Notes: generated from the sequence alone by a model not told the origin. A stretch of 64,000 nucleotides of DNA from Branchinecta lynchi (GCA_023053575.1 JAKZAP010000001.1:28538533-28602532), one strand, 5' to 3'; shown: positions 21,625-32,755, counted from the stretch's first letter. Translations and numbers: made by a program.

Positions 21625-21713
21625 CTGTGGTCTTTGGCGAAGCACAGTGTCAACGTCCACATTGCGACGATCATATACAATCCCATTTTCGCGTATCTAA
21701 CCCCCTTGAGCAT
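21625..21713 (-). CDS. Possible separate signal-peptide exon
   Basis: Read on the minus strand, an ATG at 21713 (or an in-frame ATG at 21686) opens a reading frame ending in a consensus donor, CCACAG|GTAATA, with the intron starting at 21624. The shorter version reads MGLYMIVAMWTLTLCFAKDH, a good signal peptide with a likely cut after CFA. The donor is in phase 2, which does not fit exon 2 of the esterase gene (needs phase 1). It is therefore either the first exon of a neighbouring secreted-protein gene, an unused relic, or chance. No partner exon was identified. A TATA-like gataaata lies about 60 bases upstream. Confidence 0.28.
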
Positions 21714-22334
21714 CGCCCGTCAAGCATCTGCAAGATTTTCCAACGCCAGGATTCTGAAATTCCTTACAGAGTATTTATCGGTGGATAATCAACAAGAATG
21801 TTTTGAGTATAATAATCAACAGGGCCCAACCAGCGCACGACGTCACCCACTGCTTCCTGACCGAAGATTGAAAATTAAAGTTGCGTTTTATTGGATTCAC
21901 TTTTATTTCGTCAAAGTTTGTAGTTTGGCTCTTGTTTTGTCTTACTTGCGTTCTATTGAGTTCTTGTTTCCGAAAAGTCAAACTAGACCAAACTACGTCG
22001 GCGAGGTAGTTTGTAGTTTGAGCTCCATAGTTTCAGGTTCGAAACTACAGCAATTGGAATGGACAAATAAAACGGCTTTTAAGCGAAACTACGCGGAAAC
22101 TACATGCAAGAAAACGCAACTTAAGTGTATTTTCTGTGTGTTTATGTGTTGTGTTTAGTTTCCTCGTTTAGTCCGCGTTTTCAAAATGGCGGGTCATAAA
22201 TAAATTACTTATTACTTATTTATTGTTAATCCCTTTGCGAATATTTCTATTATCTTCTTTCATTTGTATTTTCTTTCTTGCTCCGAAATTGCTTCCACGA
22301 CGAAAGTGAGTGCTCGATGACTCAGCTCTTGTCT

Positions 22335-22450
22335 GGTGTCGACAGTTACGGTGGCTTACCGACGAAACATCCAAAACGTCCCCGGTGAAACGTCCCCAAC
22401 AAAACATTCCCCGTGTCGAAACGTCACCATGACGAAGCGTCCCCGTGGCG
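22335..22450. repeat. Minisatellite of GAAACGTCCCC units
   Basis: About seven imperfect units (gacgaaacatccaaaacgtc, ggtgaaacgtccccaac, gtcgaaacgtcacc). The complement of the same unit recurs at 23650-23755, 1.3 kb away in inverted orientation. Confidence 0.65.
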
Positions 22451-23190
22451 AAACATCTCTAAGATTTTTAAGTTCGCCTTCTTCTTTTAGCGCGTGATCC
22501 AGATTAAAGCGGGCCACAAAAAATGGTAATTCTACCACATACACAATGCTAACCATCCCTACTGTCACTATGAATGTTTAAAACCACTAAAAACACCGTA
22601 AAACAATGAGCAAATTAAAAAAAAACACCAAATTTCCTAGGTTTGAAATAACTCTGTCTGGACTAAATCTCAGCCGATTATCCCGGACAGCTGTGATGGC
22701 ACGTAGGGAGCCAAGGGTCAAAATAAAAATTTCCATCTAATGCTCCAACTGTTTATTACAAATACAAATAAATTAAAAAACCAAGACCAGTGTGGTACCT
22801 CTGAAGACATACAAAAATTATCAATTAGGTCTTATAATTCTTTGCTAATCAATCCTGGAAAATCTCGTCATCTAGAAAAGAAGACTTTCGGCGTGGGTTT
22901 TTTCTCGAGCCAAAACAGCAACCCGGCAATCGCGTTCAATTCAAAATAAACCTATGGCATGCGATAACTAAGAAAAGGCAAACGGAATGTTTGGATTAGG
23001 ACTTTAACCAACTTCAGAGTTTGCATTATAGGTTTTTTCTTTTTGTAGGCAGGAAAGAGTGGACGTGGGTGGTGGGACCATTTGCTTCAACATGCACCGC
23101 TTCCGTTCAAAATATATAGTGTAATATGCCCTACCCTGGGCTCGTAACTGATCAGCAGCAGGCAAGATCTAGGTCGTTGGAAGCAACGTA
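22451..23190. other. No gene recognised
   Basis: AT-rich spacer between the two inverted minisatellites. It could be the interior of a single foldback element spanning 22335-23755, but no conserved core was seen. Confidence 0.35.
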
Positions 23191-23347
23191 CACTGTAAAA
23201 AGTTTATCCGAGTGAGGATTAAAGTTAACTGCAGTATTTGCTACTGGGATTAACCTTATCTCTACTGAGATAAAATTAGTCTAAATTATTATCGTTTTAG
23301 AAACAAGAATAATCCCAGTAGCAAGTACTGCAAGATTTTTTTTTACA
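23191..23347. mobile_element. Tc1/mariner-like MITE, copy 1
   Basis: Begins after a TA dinucleotide with CACTGTAAAAAGTTTATCCG and ends near agatttttttttacaag, where the terminal bases have drifted. It is palindromic around caagtactgcag / ctgcagtatttg. The inverted copy 48901-49067 has both ends intact. Confidence 0.75.
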
Positions 23348-23649
23348 AGCGGAAGCCAACCTGTCTCGCAAAAGTCAAACGAGGCGAATCCAAAAAATCA
23401 GTGAAGTTTATGGTGGATAAAAATGGTATGGGAAGTTCAAGATCTTGTTTAGTTAACCTCTTAATGCTCAGGATAAAAATTTGTATACCTTATTCCCATC
23501 GATTCCCATGCTCGGGTCTTAAATTAATCCGCTTTGAAATATATGCCGTGTCTGATGTTATTCTTGAAATCCCTACCACCCCCCCCACCCCCACCCCCAA
23601 AAAAAAAAATATCATCATATTTTGGTTTTTGGTTCATTTTAGCCAGGGG

Positions 23650-23755
23650 TCTATGAGGGCGTTTCGAATGGGGACGTCTAGAAACGGGAACATTTTGTCG
23701 TGGGTACGTTTCGCCAGGGAGACGTTTCGATTGGGGACGTTTAGCCGACAACCCG
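23650..23755. repeat. Minisatellite of GGGGACGTTTCG units (complement of 22335-22450)
   Basis: Units gcgtttcgaatggggacgtc, gtacgtttcgccagggagac and gtttcgattggggacgttta. Confidence 0.65.
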
Positions 23756-24061
23756 TTAAAAAGCATAAGTTAGACTGCAACATCCAGGTTTTTTATACAG
23801 ACTTTGGAGAATGAGCTTGAATTTCTAGAAAGTCAAACTGTCTCTGTCGAACATCGACACGAGTCCTCTATGTCGAAGTAAGAGAACGAAAAGTGCGGAC
23901 GGTTAGGAAACCAACAGATGGCGTCGAAAGCACTGCAACCGACGGGTTTATCGTTGTCAGGTCTGTAATACACATGTATTTACTGTTATGGCCAACCAAA
24001 TGCACAAGCAGACAATGCTGACAATGGACTAAAAGAAAAAACAATTATAATAATAAATGGT

Positions 24062-24415
24062 AAAAGCCAGGCCTTGCAGGTTTTCCTTTTGCGTTGACAT
24101 GGATTCGAAACATGAAGCCAGGCCAAAGTCGTCTGTAAATCCGGAGTGTTGGACACCCAGATTCCGGAATCTGGAAGGTGTGCGAGAGGCAACCCATTTG
24201 CTAGACTTGAGGAATATGCAAATAAACGGGGGAGGAGAAAAGAAGAAAGTGACGGATAGCTGTGACTGAGACATAACAAATATTTTAATTGGAAGGTGCC
24301 TGGAAAATGTTGAAGGATAGCAAAATTAGCTATCCTTCTTATCAGGAAAACAGGAAACTATGAAGAAATCTCAGGTTTCTGGAATTCTGGAAGAGTTGAA
24401 GCCTGGCTTTAACTG
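24062..24415 (-). mobile_element. Palindromic MITE (AGCCAGGCTTCACC family)
   Basis: The right end ttgaagcctggcttt and interior blocks ggtgtgcgagaggcaaccc and gtgacggatagctgtgactg match the family in reverse. Confidence 0.7.
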
Positions 24416-24469
24416 GGTATGACCTATTGGTATTCACTCTTGGTATCACCATATCTGGTACGCTGGGGT

Positions 24470-25660
24470 GGCCGAGGGTCTTTGGGATCCCAAAGCGTAA
24501 GTGGAGGGATACGTATGACTTCGTACAAGTTGTCCGACTGTCCGTCTGTCTGTCTGTCCGTCTGTCAGCACGAGAACTCTCGAAAAGAATGAGATATTTT
24601 GGTGAAACTTGGTATGAGGATTCTTTAGGTAAAGGTCGAGTTTGTAAATCGGCTCTGTAGCTCAACATTTAGGGTTGGGGGTTCAAATTAAGGGGCGAAC
24701 AAATTTTTCTTTAACAGATAATGAGATAGTCGATTAGGGCTAACAATACATGCTGAACACGAATATGAAAACCATTTTCTCGCCGGACAAGAAGTTCGCC
24801 CGAAATCGGGTCAAAACCGGAAAGTTTCTTAAAAGTCCAAGTTTTATTTAAAGTTTATTAGATGTTTGATTAGGGCTAAGAAGACATGCTGAATAATTTT
24901 ATGAAAATCGTTTTCTCGTCGGATAAGTAGTTCGCGCGGAATCTGGCCGAAACCGGAAAACTTGTTAAAAGTAAAAGATTTACCTGAAGTTTCTTAGATG
25001 TTCGATATAGGGGTAAGCAGATACGCTGAATTCGTTTCTGAGCTTCAGCTTTTTCAAGACAAGTAGTTCACCCGGAATCCAGTCGAAATCGGAGATTTGG
25101 CAGAAGTAAGGCAGGAAGATTTGATCAATTTCGTCAAAGTAGATATGATGTATAGCCTAGGGGTAAATTCTTCACATGCTGAATCAAAATTTTGAATGAA
25201 GGGGTAAGAAGATATGCTGAATCCGCTTTTGACCATCATTTTTTACCCGGACATATGTTCGCCCGGAATCCGGCTGAAACCGGAAATTTTTTTAGAGTTA
25301 CAGTTTTATCGGAAGTTGATTAGATGTTCGATATAGGGGTAAGGAGATAAGCTGAATTCGTTTTTGAGCTTTAGCTTTAGCAAGATAAGTAGTTCGCCCG
25401 AAATCCAGTCGAAACCCCAGAGATTTGGCAGAAGTAAGGCAAGAAGATTTGATAAATTTCGTCAAAGTAGATATGACGTATAGCCTAGGGGTAAATACAC
25501 ACATTCTGAATCAATATCTGAACTTGATTTTTTTGACATTAGCCATTGGCCTTCTTCTGTTTCTAAATCTTAATAGCGAAAATGTTCAAGGCGTCTGGCG
25601 AAGACCGAATATCTACGAGACCCAGTTGTCTGGATCAGATGTTAAATGATCCAATCGAAA
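24470..25660 (-). mobile_element. Element carrying a 137-bp repeat array, copy A
   Basis: Reverse-orientation relative of the copies at 37300-38600 and 49523-50545. Its ends are tttgggatcccaaag and a region reading, in complement, ttaacatctgatccagacaa. Near one end are a (gtctgtcc)n-like run and a conserved block (aagaatgagatattttggtg). The array of gccggattccgggcgaac-type units occupies about 24780-25480. Confidence 0.75.
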
Positions 25661-26030
25661 CCTTTGGTCTTGTTTCTCCTGAGGTGTTGGAACGCAAACT
25701 CGGGTGACACTAAGCGTCCATAAAAAGTGTTACTCAATAATAGTTAATCTAATATCGTCTCACGTCTACTTCATGAATATCCCGCTTACAACAGCAGTCG
25801 TCCTAATACACATACAATTACCCTTATCTTGGGCTAGATCCATCTCATGACGAATCGGCTGTAGACAGGAAAGGTAAGGTAAGGTAAGGTAAGGTACAAT
25901 TTTAATAGCAAATATAAATAAATCTGGTGTTTCTTAAAAGCATCAGACATGCCAGTGGCATAAGAAACGACGCCTCACTAATTCTGATGGGTTTGTAAAA
26001 ATTATTAATACAATTCTAGTAGTTAGAGTG
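25661..26030. other. No gene; (aggta)n microsatellite
   Basis: aggtaaggtaaggtaaggta runs at 25871-25895. No other feature was seen. Confidence 0.5.
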
Positions 26031-26034
26031 ATTC

Positions 26035-26574
26035 AAGCATTGTCCTAATAGGTGAAATAAGGTGTATTAACGCGTATAAGACTTATTACAGATTCCTCTT
26101 TTCGTCGGAACGCGCTGTAATAAGGTGAATAAGGAGAATAGACTAGCGTTCTGTTCTGGCTTATGCAGAGCCAATCAGATCGCTTGGTTGGTTCCGCCAG
26201 CGGGCCGAAGAAAGGAGCAGCGTCGTCAGTGTTGCCACGGGAAGCAGTAAAGCTCTACTTTGTTGGAAGCTGAAGAAACGACTTTTCTTCAAAATAACAC
26301 GTTTTGTTCTGTTGCGACTGCTTAATGCTACTTCGAAGACCAATGCTGTCCATCCGTGGATTTAACTGCTTTTTACAGTATATTGGGCGTCAAATTGTAC
26401 TGGTGTACTTCAAGTAACACTAAGAACACTTTTCTGATTTTCAGAAACTCCAAACACTGTATGACCTTGGCAACACTGCTCGCTGTATTGATAAGAGCCT
26501 CTCGGGTTCGTATTTGAGACGTAAACATCGTGTATAGCGTTATTCAGCTTATTACACCTATTAAGACAATGCTT
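26035..26574. mobile_element. TIR element (AAGCATTGTCCTAATAGGTG), copy 1
   Basis: The ends AAGCATTGTCCTAATAGGTG and CACCTATTAAGACAATGCTT are inverted repeats. The interior matches 34316-35061, including the block gcttatgcagagccaatcag. The 540 bp have no transposase frame, so it is non-autonomous. Confidence 0.82.
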
Positions 26575-26756
26575 TAGGGAATCGATCATACAGGATTTGT
26601 TCCCGCTACTGTTAAAAGTGACCGGTTCGTCCGATCATTGAATATAGCCAAGCTATAGTCAAACCATACTAAAATTGTGATAGGAAGACCATGAAAAATT
26701 TCAAAGGAGAGTTTTTTTAGACGAACTCTAAATAGATCAATGGCCTATTTGTTTCC

Positions 26757-27075
26757 ATTATGTATGTAAGTATGTATTTATTTCCCATCAAATGAAAGCA
26801 GATGGAGTATAAGATGAAAAGAAAACGAAAAACACACTACGAGAGAATACACTAACACAGAAAAACAAAGAACAAAATGGATATCTAAATACAAAAGACA
26901 GAACTACTGCCTCAATATGGTTGCCCAAAGATGAGCAACAATACCAGAGTTGTATCTGGCGATCTGAGCTATGATCGCTTCATAGGGTCGATAATCCCAT
27001 ACCGACTTGTCACAAAAAGGTTGCTAGTCCATGGTGGAAGCCGTAGGAGGTACTTCGCATATTTGTAATATGTAG
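26757..27075 (-). pseudogene. LINE 3' end on minus strand (RT C-terminus)
   Basis: On the minus strand near 27067-26990 the frame reads KYAKYLLRLPPWTSNLFVTS then RYGIIDPMK and a stop, the C-terminal (Y)A+xLLxLPxW block of CR1-like reverse transcriptases. It is followed by a UTR and an AAATA-type tail at 26757-26780. Confidence 0.65.
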
Positions 27076-28176
27076 ACCGCAATTTTTTCTTATCTTCCTT
27101 TTGGAATATCTTCCAAAAAGAACAATTATATTATTGTTATAACTTTTATTTGAAAACTGGAAATCTTAACCCGGCACAGTTCCAAATTCCGTTGACAGGG
27201 CGGGATTACTTCCCTTATCAACCGCTGTACCCACGGTGACGCTCTTTGACAACTCCAGGTCAATTTCCTTTCTAAAACTTCAAAGGTATTCTTCTATTTT
27301 GATTATTGTATTTTTTTGTCAATCAGAATTTCGAGTTCGAGGACAATAAATGTAGGTTGATGAGATGACATTTTGTATTATTTTATTTGTAGTTTATACT
27401 TCTTGCCAGTTTTTGTTACTTTTTTGTCATTTTTCGACCCTAGTTGGTCGTATCCTAGTTTAAATTGTTGTTTGGCATTGTAACGATACCGAGCATTCAC
27501 TAAGAATTTTTAAATAAAAAGTATTCGCCTCCTCAAATGACGAACCATTGTGAACGAACGTATTGAGTGCAGTTAAAAACCGTTGTCCACAACATATTTG
27601 AAGCTATTAAAGGACCCCTCCCACTATTTACTCTTCAACTTACAGTATTTTGGAATATTTGAATTATTTAAAACTACGCTGTGCTTTCAAAAAATAACCC
27701 ACGGTTCTGTCTGTTTTAAGCCTTTTCCGAGATCTGTTGACTTGAAGCGAAAACAGGAAACAATTTACATAACCGTTTTTTCTGATGGAAAAACTTCTCG
27801 CATACATCAGTCGACACCGTGATACACATCGAAGGTAGCAAAACACGGCAAGCGAGAAAATCAGCGTGGTTTTGTTGGAGGGGTTAGAATGTACCGTACG
27901 AAATTGGGGTCTCCGGGTATAGAAATATATAGTGATTATGGAAGTAGGTTGCGTTAGTAGTGTGGGTAAGACAGGTCCTTTAACAGGTCCGCGTTCACCG
28001 CATCTTAGGTGAGGGTCCAACGATCCTGTTTGCAAACCTCCACTTGACATACCCTTGCGGAAAGGACAAGTACGCCCGTGCCCCCTATGATGACGGTTGA
28101 CGTTGAATTAGTAATATAATCGTCATCGTCGCAAGCAGTGCTTTTGCCGAGGCGTTTGCTCTGCTAATGGTAGATT
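27076..28176. other. No gene; repeat block shared with the palindrome
   Basis: 27596-27680 (attaaaggacccctcccact, tactcttcaacttacagtat) is related to 33585-33650 and 32515-32580 in the palindrome. The rest was not recognised. Confidence 0.45.
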
Positions 28177-28598
28177 CTAGAGGCGTATTCTCGCCATTCC
28201 CCGAGGACTCTACTTGAGGACTACCTGCGTTTTTGTTTGTCCCAGGGACTGACTCCCCGTATTCTCGCGAGTCCCCACCGGCGGGGAATGCTCCGATTAT
28301 CATCACCATCATCAAAAAGGACTCCCTTTCAGATTCCGAGGGGAATCAATTTTTGCTGGTGTTGGTGCAATGTAACGTTAAATGAAAACATTCAGAATAA
28401 GCAAAACCTAAAAGGAAGTGGATCCAGACTAATTTCGTCAACTGCATATTTTATTTTCTAACAAAATCCATTTTGGAACCATTCCCCTTGTTCTTGCTGT
28501 TTCTGTACGCGGAGTTCACGTGGAGTGACTCCCTCTATTGTCTTCGTTCCCTTCGATTCCCCGAGGAGTCCTCGGGGAACGGCGAGAATACGCCTTAG
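28177..28598. mobile_element. PIF/Harbinger-like MITE, 422 bp
   Basis: The ends CTAGAGGCGTATTCTCGCCA and TCGGGGAACGGCGAGAATAC plus GCCTTAG are inverted repeats of about 35 bases. They are flanked by att on both sides (28174-28176, 28599-28601), consistent with a 3-bp target duplication. No transposase frame. Confidence 0.7.
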
Positions 28599-28601
28599 AT
28601 T

Positions 28602-29627
28602 GCGTTTGCAAACAAAACTGTTCTACTATTCTGCAACTATCACTTCAATGGTGTTACAACTACTGTGGGCTCACAGTTAAATCTTCTCTAAAAGTTTAAA
28701 CGCAATGGAGGGAAGGCGTAACTTGCCAATTCCTGTCAGAATTTTCCGCACCATCATCAGTTCCCTACGAAAAAGTTTAGATTTATCAAATTGGCAATGA
28801 AAGTGAATAAAATCCCGGCCACAAAGTCCGGATCGTGTACTGTTAGCACACTAAAAACAGGTCTATAAATCACACCTCGCGATTTCCTCGATTCAACTGT
28901 GGATTTTGGTTAAAGATCATTCGTGGGATGCCAGAATTCCTTGACATATAATACCCGACCAAATGATGGACTTTCGGCTCAAGACTTTCGGATAGACGTA
29001 GAAAACATCCATCTGAGGAAAGATATTAAAAAGCTGTTTGAAGGAAAGGAAGAGTCCTCTAACAAAATGAAGAACTTGTGTCAAGTAAAACTATAATTGA
29101 TATAGCAATTAGACTTCTGAATATTCCGAAGTTTCAAGACTCGCATTCTACTCAGTATCATCTAGAGCCGAGATGTTAGCTGAGTGTGCAAATAGTATGG
29201 AAAAACGACTACAGATGGCATCTACAATCAGAAGAAGATGTTACGAAGGGAGACAATAATCTCAGAACGACATTTGCGTGTCGATGAAAGAGCACTGAAC
29301 GGGATATTTGTATTAAAAACGAACTGTCGCGTTCGGGAATGAAAGAAGGCAACAAATGTTACTTTGGACGCCATCTAACATTTAAATCTAGCCTTACAGT
29401 GTTTCTTTGTGACAAGCGTCACTGAACGATGCAGCAAGTGTTTCTGGAGTTTTTCGCAGTTTCAAATTAGTAGCACTTTGTCTTGGATTCAGGCTTGTAA
29501 TATATTCCGAATCCAAACCGCATGAACCCGTCCTTGGTTGTTAAGTATCGGAGGGTAGAGCCCGCATTTAAACGAAACGCGGACCCGGTTTAACCAGGAC
29601 GGTCTGCGCCAAGATGGATATTTTCCA
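28602..29627. other. No gene recognised
   Basis: Unique-looking sequence between a MITE and the large palindrome. Short homologies to the flank of the other arm (around gtttctttgtgacaagcgtc at 29400 and cttcatttgtgacaagtagc at 36408) hint at an older shared repeat. Confidence 0.35.
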
Positions 29628-29931
29628 ACATAGTCTTCAGTTCGGTACGGAAAACAGTTTTCCATATAGACTGTCGGAAAACAGTTGTCCGTGGGTCGTA
29701 GTATCGTAAATGCCCTACCGGCGATACTTGGCGGTCTAGATAGAATAATGTATATGGATAGAAAGATTAGAAAGGCTGAACAGTGGAACAGGTATTAAAT
29801 TAATAAGGGTACTGAAGCCCTACCAGAACTGAGAGAGAGATACTGACTGACTTGGAACAATGTAAAGGCTCTTATGGGTCTGGACTTACTACAGTTACCC
29901 CAAGTAGAGACACAAAGAAAACACTGACATA

Positions 29932-31613
29932 CAGTAGAGGTATGCTTATGTGAACTGATGTGAACACCTCTCTAGATTTTTCCATACCTTGTCTTTGTTT
30001 CTGGCTTCTAAAACAGCCAAAGAGAAAGGAAAAATAAAAAACTTTATATCATTGAGCAGCTAACTGTTTCAGCAATCCTTCTGGCATTAAAGAACAACTA
30101 AAATATTTTTATTGAAATAAGTTTCCTATTTAAAAACTTCTCTTTCTTCCTTTTGTTGGTTCGGATTCATCATTAGCGAAGGAAATAGCTTCGGATAGAG
30201 CAGTCAACCACAAACCCCTGATTTTTGGATACCCTATGCCAAACGCCGGATATGTCTAGCGTTTGGCATACCCTATGCCTAACGCTGGATACACTATGCC
30301 ATGTGCTGGATACTGTAACCTAGTAAAATATTGATGATTTGAGTGAAGCTAAAAAATCAACCAATCAGAACTCCTTTCTATTGAGGTAGGTCAGGGTAAG
30401 GTTACCAACAGGTATCCAGCGTTTGGCATAGGGTATCCAGCGTTAGGCATAGGCTATGCTAAATGCTAGATATACCCAGCGTTTGGCATAGGGTATCCAA
30501 AAATCAGGGATTTGTGGTAGACTGGGATAGAGCCACCTGTCGGTTCGGACTCGCTACTCTCACAGCGCTGTCTCGGCCAGATGTCATGCAATTCGCGGTG
30601 GCTAATGGTTTTTTATTGCGTTATATTTTTTTGTGTATCTGTGTGTGATTAATTAGTTTTACGTAACTGTGTGAATGAACACAATTAGCTTTGTCAGTTG
30701 GGGAAGAGCAGCGGTCAAGGTACTGACTAGTTTCGTATTTTTATTTACATTCGTGTCCGTTGTTACGGGACGTTTCTTGCGTAAACAAAATTCTTGCGAA
30801 TGGGTTCACACTAACGCGAATGTTGGGGGACGTTTTCGCGTGGCTGGCTCTGGTCCCGTCGCCCTCCCGTCGAGCTTGACAGACATTTTCGAGTGGATGC
30901 CGCTGGGATGTCGTCGATCTTTTTGTCATTTTCGCGTGAACGGATGAACAGGTGAACGGGCAATCCAGCTCGACGGATGCCTCCAGTTCAACACCGCTCC
31001 GAGGGCAGCGTTTAGCTGAACAGGGATATTGTTTAGACCTTCCACTCATATGCTCACATCCAGCTAAATGGATATTTTTGCGTGGACGGAGCCCATCTTC
31101 CTCAGCCGTTCAAGGCCCTATCCGTTTTCTCATTTTCGCGTGCACGAGATCACCCGTTCAGCTGTACAGCCATCCACGCGAAAACGTCCCCTTGCTACAT
31201 TGTCCGTTTTTAGTTGTTTTTTCTTGGTCAGCCCATTTTTTCGAGTTTATAACTCCTGTTCACAATCACACGGAAACCCCATTCACGTCACAGGAACGTA
31301 GCGGGAGGTGGCGGGAGGCACCTGCCGTTCGCTCTCGTTCGGTCTGCTTGATCTAGCCTAGCGCACCTGTTGACAAAAATGCGCTTAATTTCGGAACGCT
31401 AGGTGCCGTTTTTCGGACTGTCTGGATCTTATAAGAAGAATCAGAGTAAAACAAAGCCAAAAGATTCAAACTTGTGATGAAATCTGGTTAATCTAGATGT
31501 AAATTCAGCATTTCTGATAAGTAGAAAGCCCAAAAAGTTGCCTGGTATGGTTTAATTGTTTTCTTCGGCGAAATCCGATGTCAACAAACGTTCACATAAG
31601 CATACCTCTACTG
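29932..31613. mobile_element. Tc1/mariner-like element at a TA target, ~1350 bp without its insertion
   Basis: The ends CAGTAGAGGTATGCTTATGT and ACATAAGCATACCTCTACTG are inverted repeats (24 bases or more), flanked by TA (29930-29931, 31614-31615). The sequence ctggTAtgtcag at 35149-35150 is the empty site. After removing the nested hAT MITE the element is about 1350 bp, the usual size of this superfamily. No intact transposase is visible; the interior has several cattttcgcgtg-like repeats. Confidence 0.82.
30201..30524. mobile_element. hAT MITE nested in the mariner-like element
   Basis: Ends CAGTCAACCACAAACCCCTG and TCAGGGATTTGTGGTAGACTG-type complement, flanked by a perfect 8-bp duplication GGATAGAG (30193-30200, 30525-30532). 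The other palindrome arm has the uninterrupted target (ggtggctctatccgaagc, near 35630-35647). The interior repeats gcgtttggcatagggtatcc in both orientations. Confidence 0.9.
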
Positions 31614-31690
31614 TACCAGATCGAGTCAGCATATAGCAAGTATGTTTGTGCTTTTATTCAAACAATGTTTGCAACGGATACGTCAGCTAT

Positions 31691-31750
31691 GATTTTTCAT
31701 CAGCGATATTTCGGCCCTTCTTGGCAAGGATCCTCTTCAGGCTGTCAATC
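31691..31750 (-). ncRNA. Type I hammerhead ribozyme (intact core)
   Basis: On the minus strand: stem I halves GATT/AATC and CAGC/GCTG separated by an internal loop, the core CTGAAGA, stem II closing on loop GCCAAG, the core GAAA, then TATC, where stem III is a single A-U pair and cleavage would follow C. All invariant core bases are present. Confidence 0.8.
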
Positions 31751-31838
31751 TTCTGTTTCAACTTCGGGGAAGGAAACAAACCTGTAATCAGGTAATCAGG
31801 ATTACAGGTTTGTTTCCTTCCCCGAAGTTGAACCAGAA

Positions 31839-31898
31839 GATTGACAGCCTGATGAGGACCCTTGCCAAGAAGGGCCAAAATATTGCTGATGAAAAATC
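31839..31898 (+). ncRNA. Hammerhead ribozyme relic (core mutated)
   Basis: The same fold as its neighbours, with core CTGATGA, but GAAA has become AAAA (the invariant G12 is lost) and the cleavage-site C has become T. Probably inactive. Confidence 0.75.
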
Positions 31899-32023
31899 AT
31901 AGCTGACGTATCCGTTGCAAACATTGTTTGAATAAATGTTTCAAAGTCAGCTTGGGCTCAAAGAATATTTATCTACGAAGTACGGATTACAGGTTTGTTT
32001 CCTTCCCCGAAGTTGAACCAGAA

Positions 32024-32083
32024 GATTGACAGCCTGACGAGGACCCTTGCCAAGAAGGGCCGAAATATCGCTGATGAAAAATC
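32024..32083 (+). ncRNA. Type I hammerhead ribozyme (intact core)
   Basis: GATT(32024)-GA-CAGC, core CTGACGA (32034-32040), stem II GG-A-CCCTT / AAGGG-CC around loop GCCAAG (32041-32061), GAA-A (32062-32065), loop TA, T-C (32068-32069). Predicted cleavage is after C32069. Then GCTG-ATGAAA-AATC closes stem I. The internal loop in stem I opposite loop 2 is the arrangement of natural fast hammerheads. Confidence 0.85.
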
Positions 32084-32755
32084 ATAGCTGACGTATCCGT
32101 TGCAAACATTGTTTGAATAAATGTTTCAAAGTCAGCTTGGGCTCAAAGAATATTTATGTTTGTGCTTTTGAGGATCTGAGATATCTCTGACCAACTCGGT
32201 GCAGTCTAGTACACTAAGCCCTTCTTTGATACCCATGCTCAAATGGCGTGGCATCAGTGTAGCCAATTGGTGCACGTTCGCGCCATTCTGGCACCTTTTG
32301 GGTATTGTTTTAGGCGGCTGCACTTTAAATTTGTAATGGAGCATTTGTGCACATTCCCCTAAATCTCTGCATCAATTTGTAGATATTTCACAAGATAATA
32401 TCACTTAGATTTTAAATTTTAATATTGAGGGTTGCAGCAGGGTTGCGGGGGCAATTGTCACAAGTTTTGCTAGGGGGGTGAGATGAGGGGTAACTACTGC
32501 AAAATATACTACTTTTAAAGTATTAAAATATTTTAAAATACAGTAAGTTGAAGAGTAAATAGTGCGAGGGTTTCTTCAACAGCTGTATGGCAGTAGAGCC
32601 CTGTAGAAGAAGTGTCAAGATAACAGCCGATTGGTTGTCTATCATTGTCATTGTGACGTCAAATTTGATGCACTGCAGAGCAGTAGCGGGTAATCGACCA
32701 GTCATACACAAATCCTAAATTTTTGGGCATGGTGCCCCAAAGTCTGGGCATGCCC

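Larger units (their letters stand above)
31656..32154 (+). mobile_element. Hammerhead-bearing retroelement (Penelope-like/retrozyme type), three units
   Basis: A 499-bp insertion flanked by a perfect 15-bp duplication TATGTTTGTGCTTTT (31641-31655, 32155-32169). It consists of one unit on the minus strand followed by two on the plus strand. Each unit has ttacaggtttgtttccttcc, a hammerhead motif, ctgacgtatccgttgcaaac and ttgggctcaaagaatattta. Variable 12-15-bp target duplications and inverted/tandem terminal units with hammerheads fit Penelope-like elements or retrozymes that depend on them. No RT or GIY-YIG frame is present. Confidence 0.85.
29628..32755. repeat. Left arm of a ~6.5-kb imperfect palindrome
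   Basis: Begins caacatagtcttcagttcgg, the exact complement of the right end at 36120 (ccgaactgaagactatgttg). Homology to 33417-36120 continues inward, interrupted by arm-specific insertions (mariner-like 29932-31613 with a hAT MITE in it, hammerhead element 31656-32154). It ends at the assembly gap with ctgggcatgccc, matching the other arm. Confidence 0.87.

Noticed and set aside
21634..22158. 174-codon plus-strand ORF
   Set aside because: Overlaps the minus-strand signal-peptide-like exon, has no domain, start context or repeat-encoded motif, and its composition is like the surrounding AT-rich DNA.
24650..24700. Possible tRNA (tagctca...gggttcaaat)
   Set aside because: The segment is part of the array-bearing element and recurs in the other copies (38360-38400, 50345-50390) without a cloverleaf.
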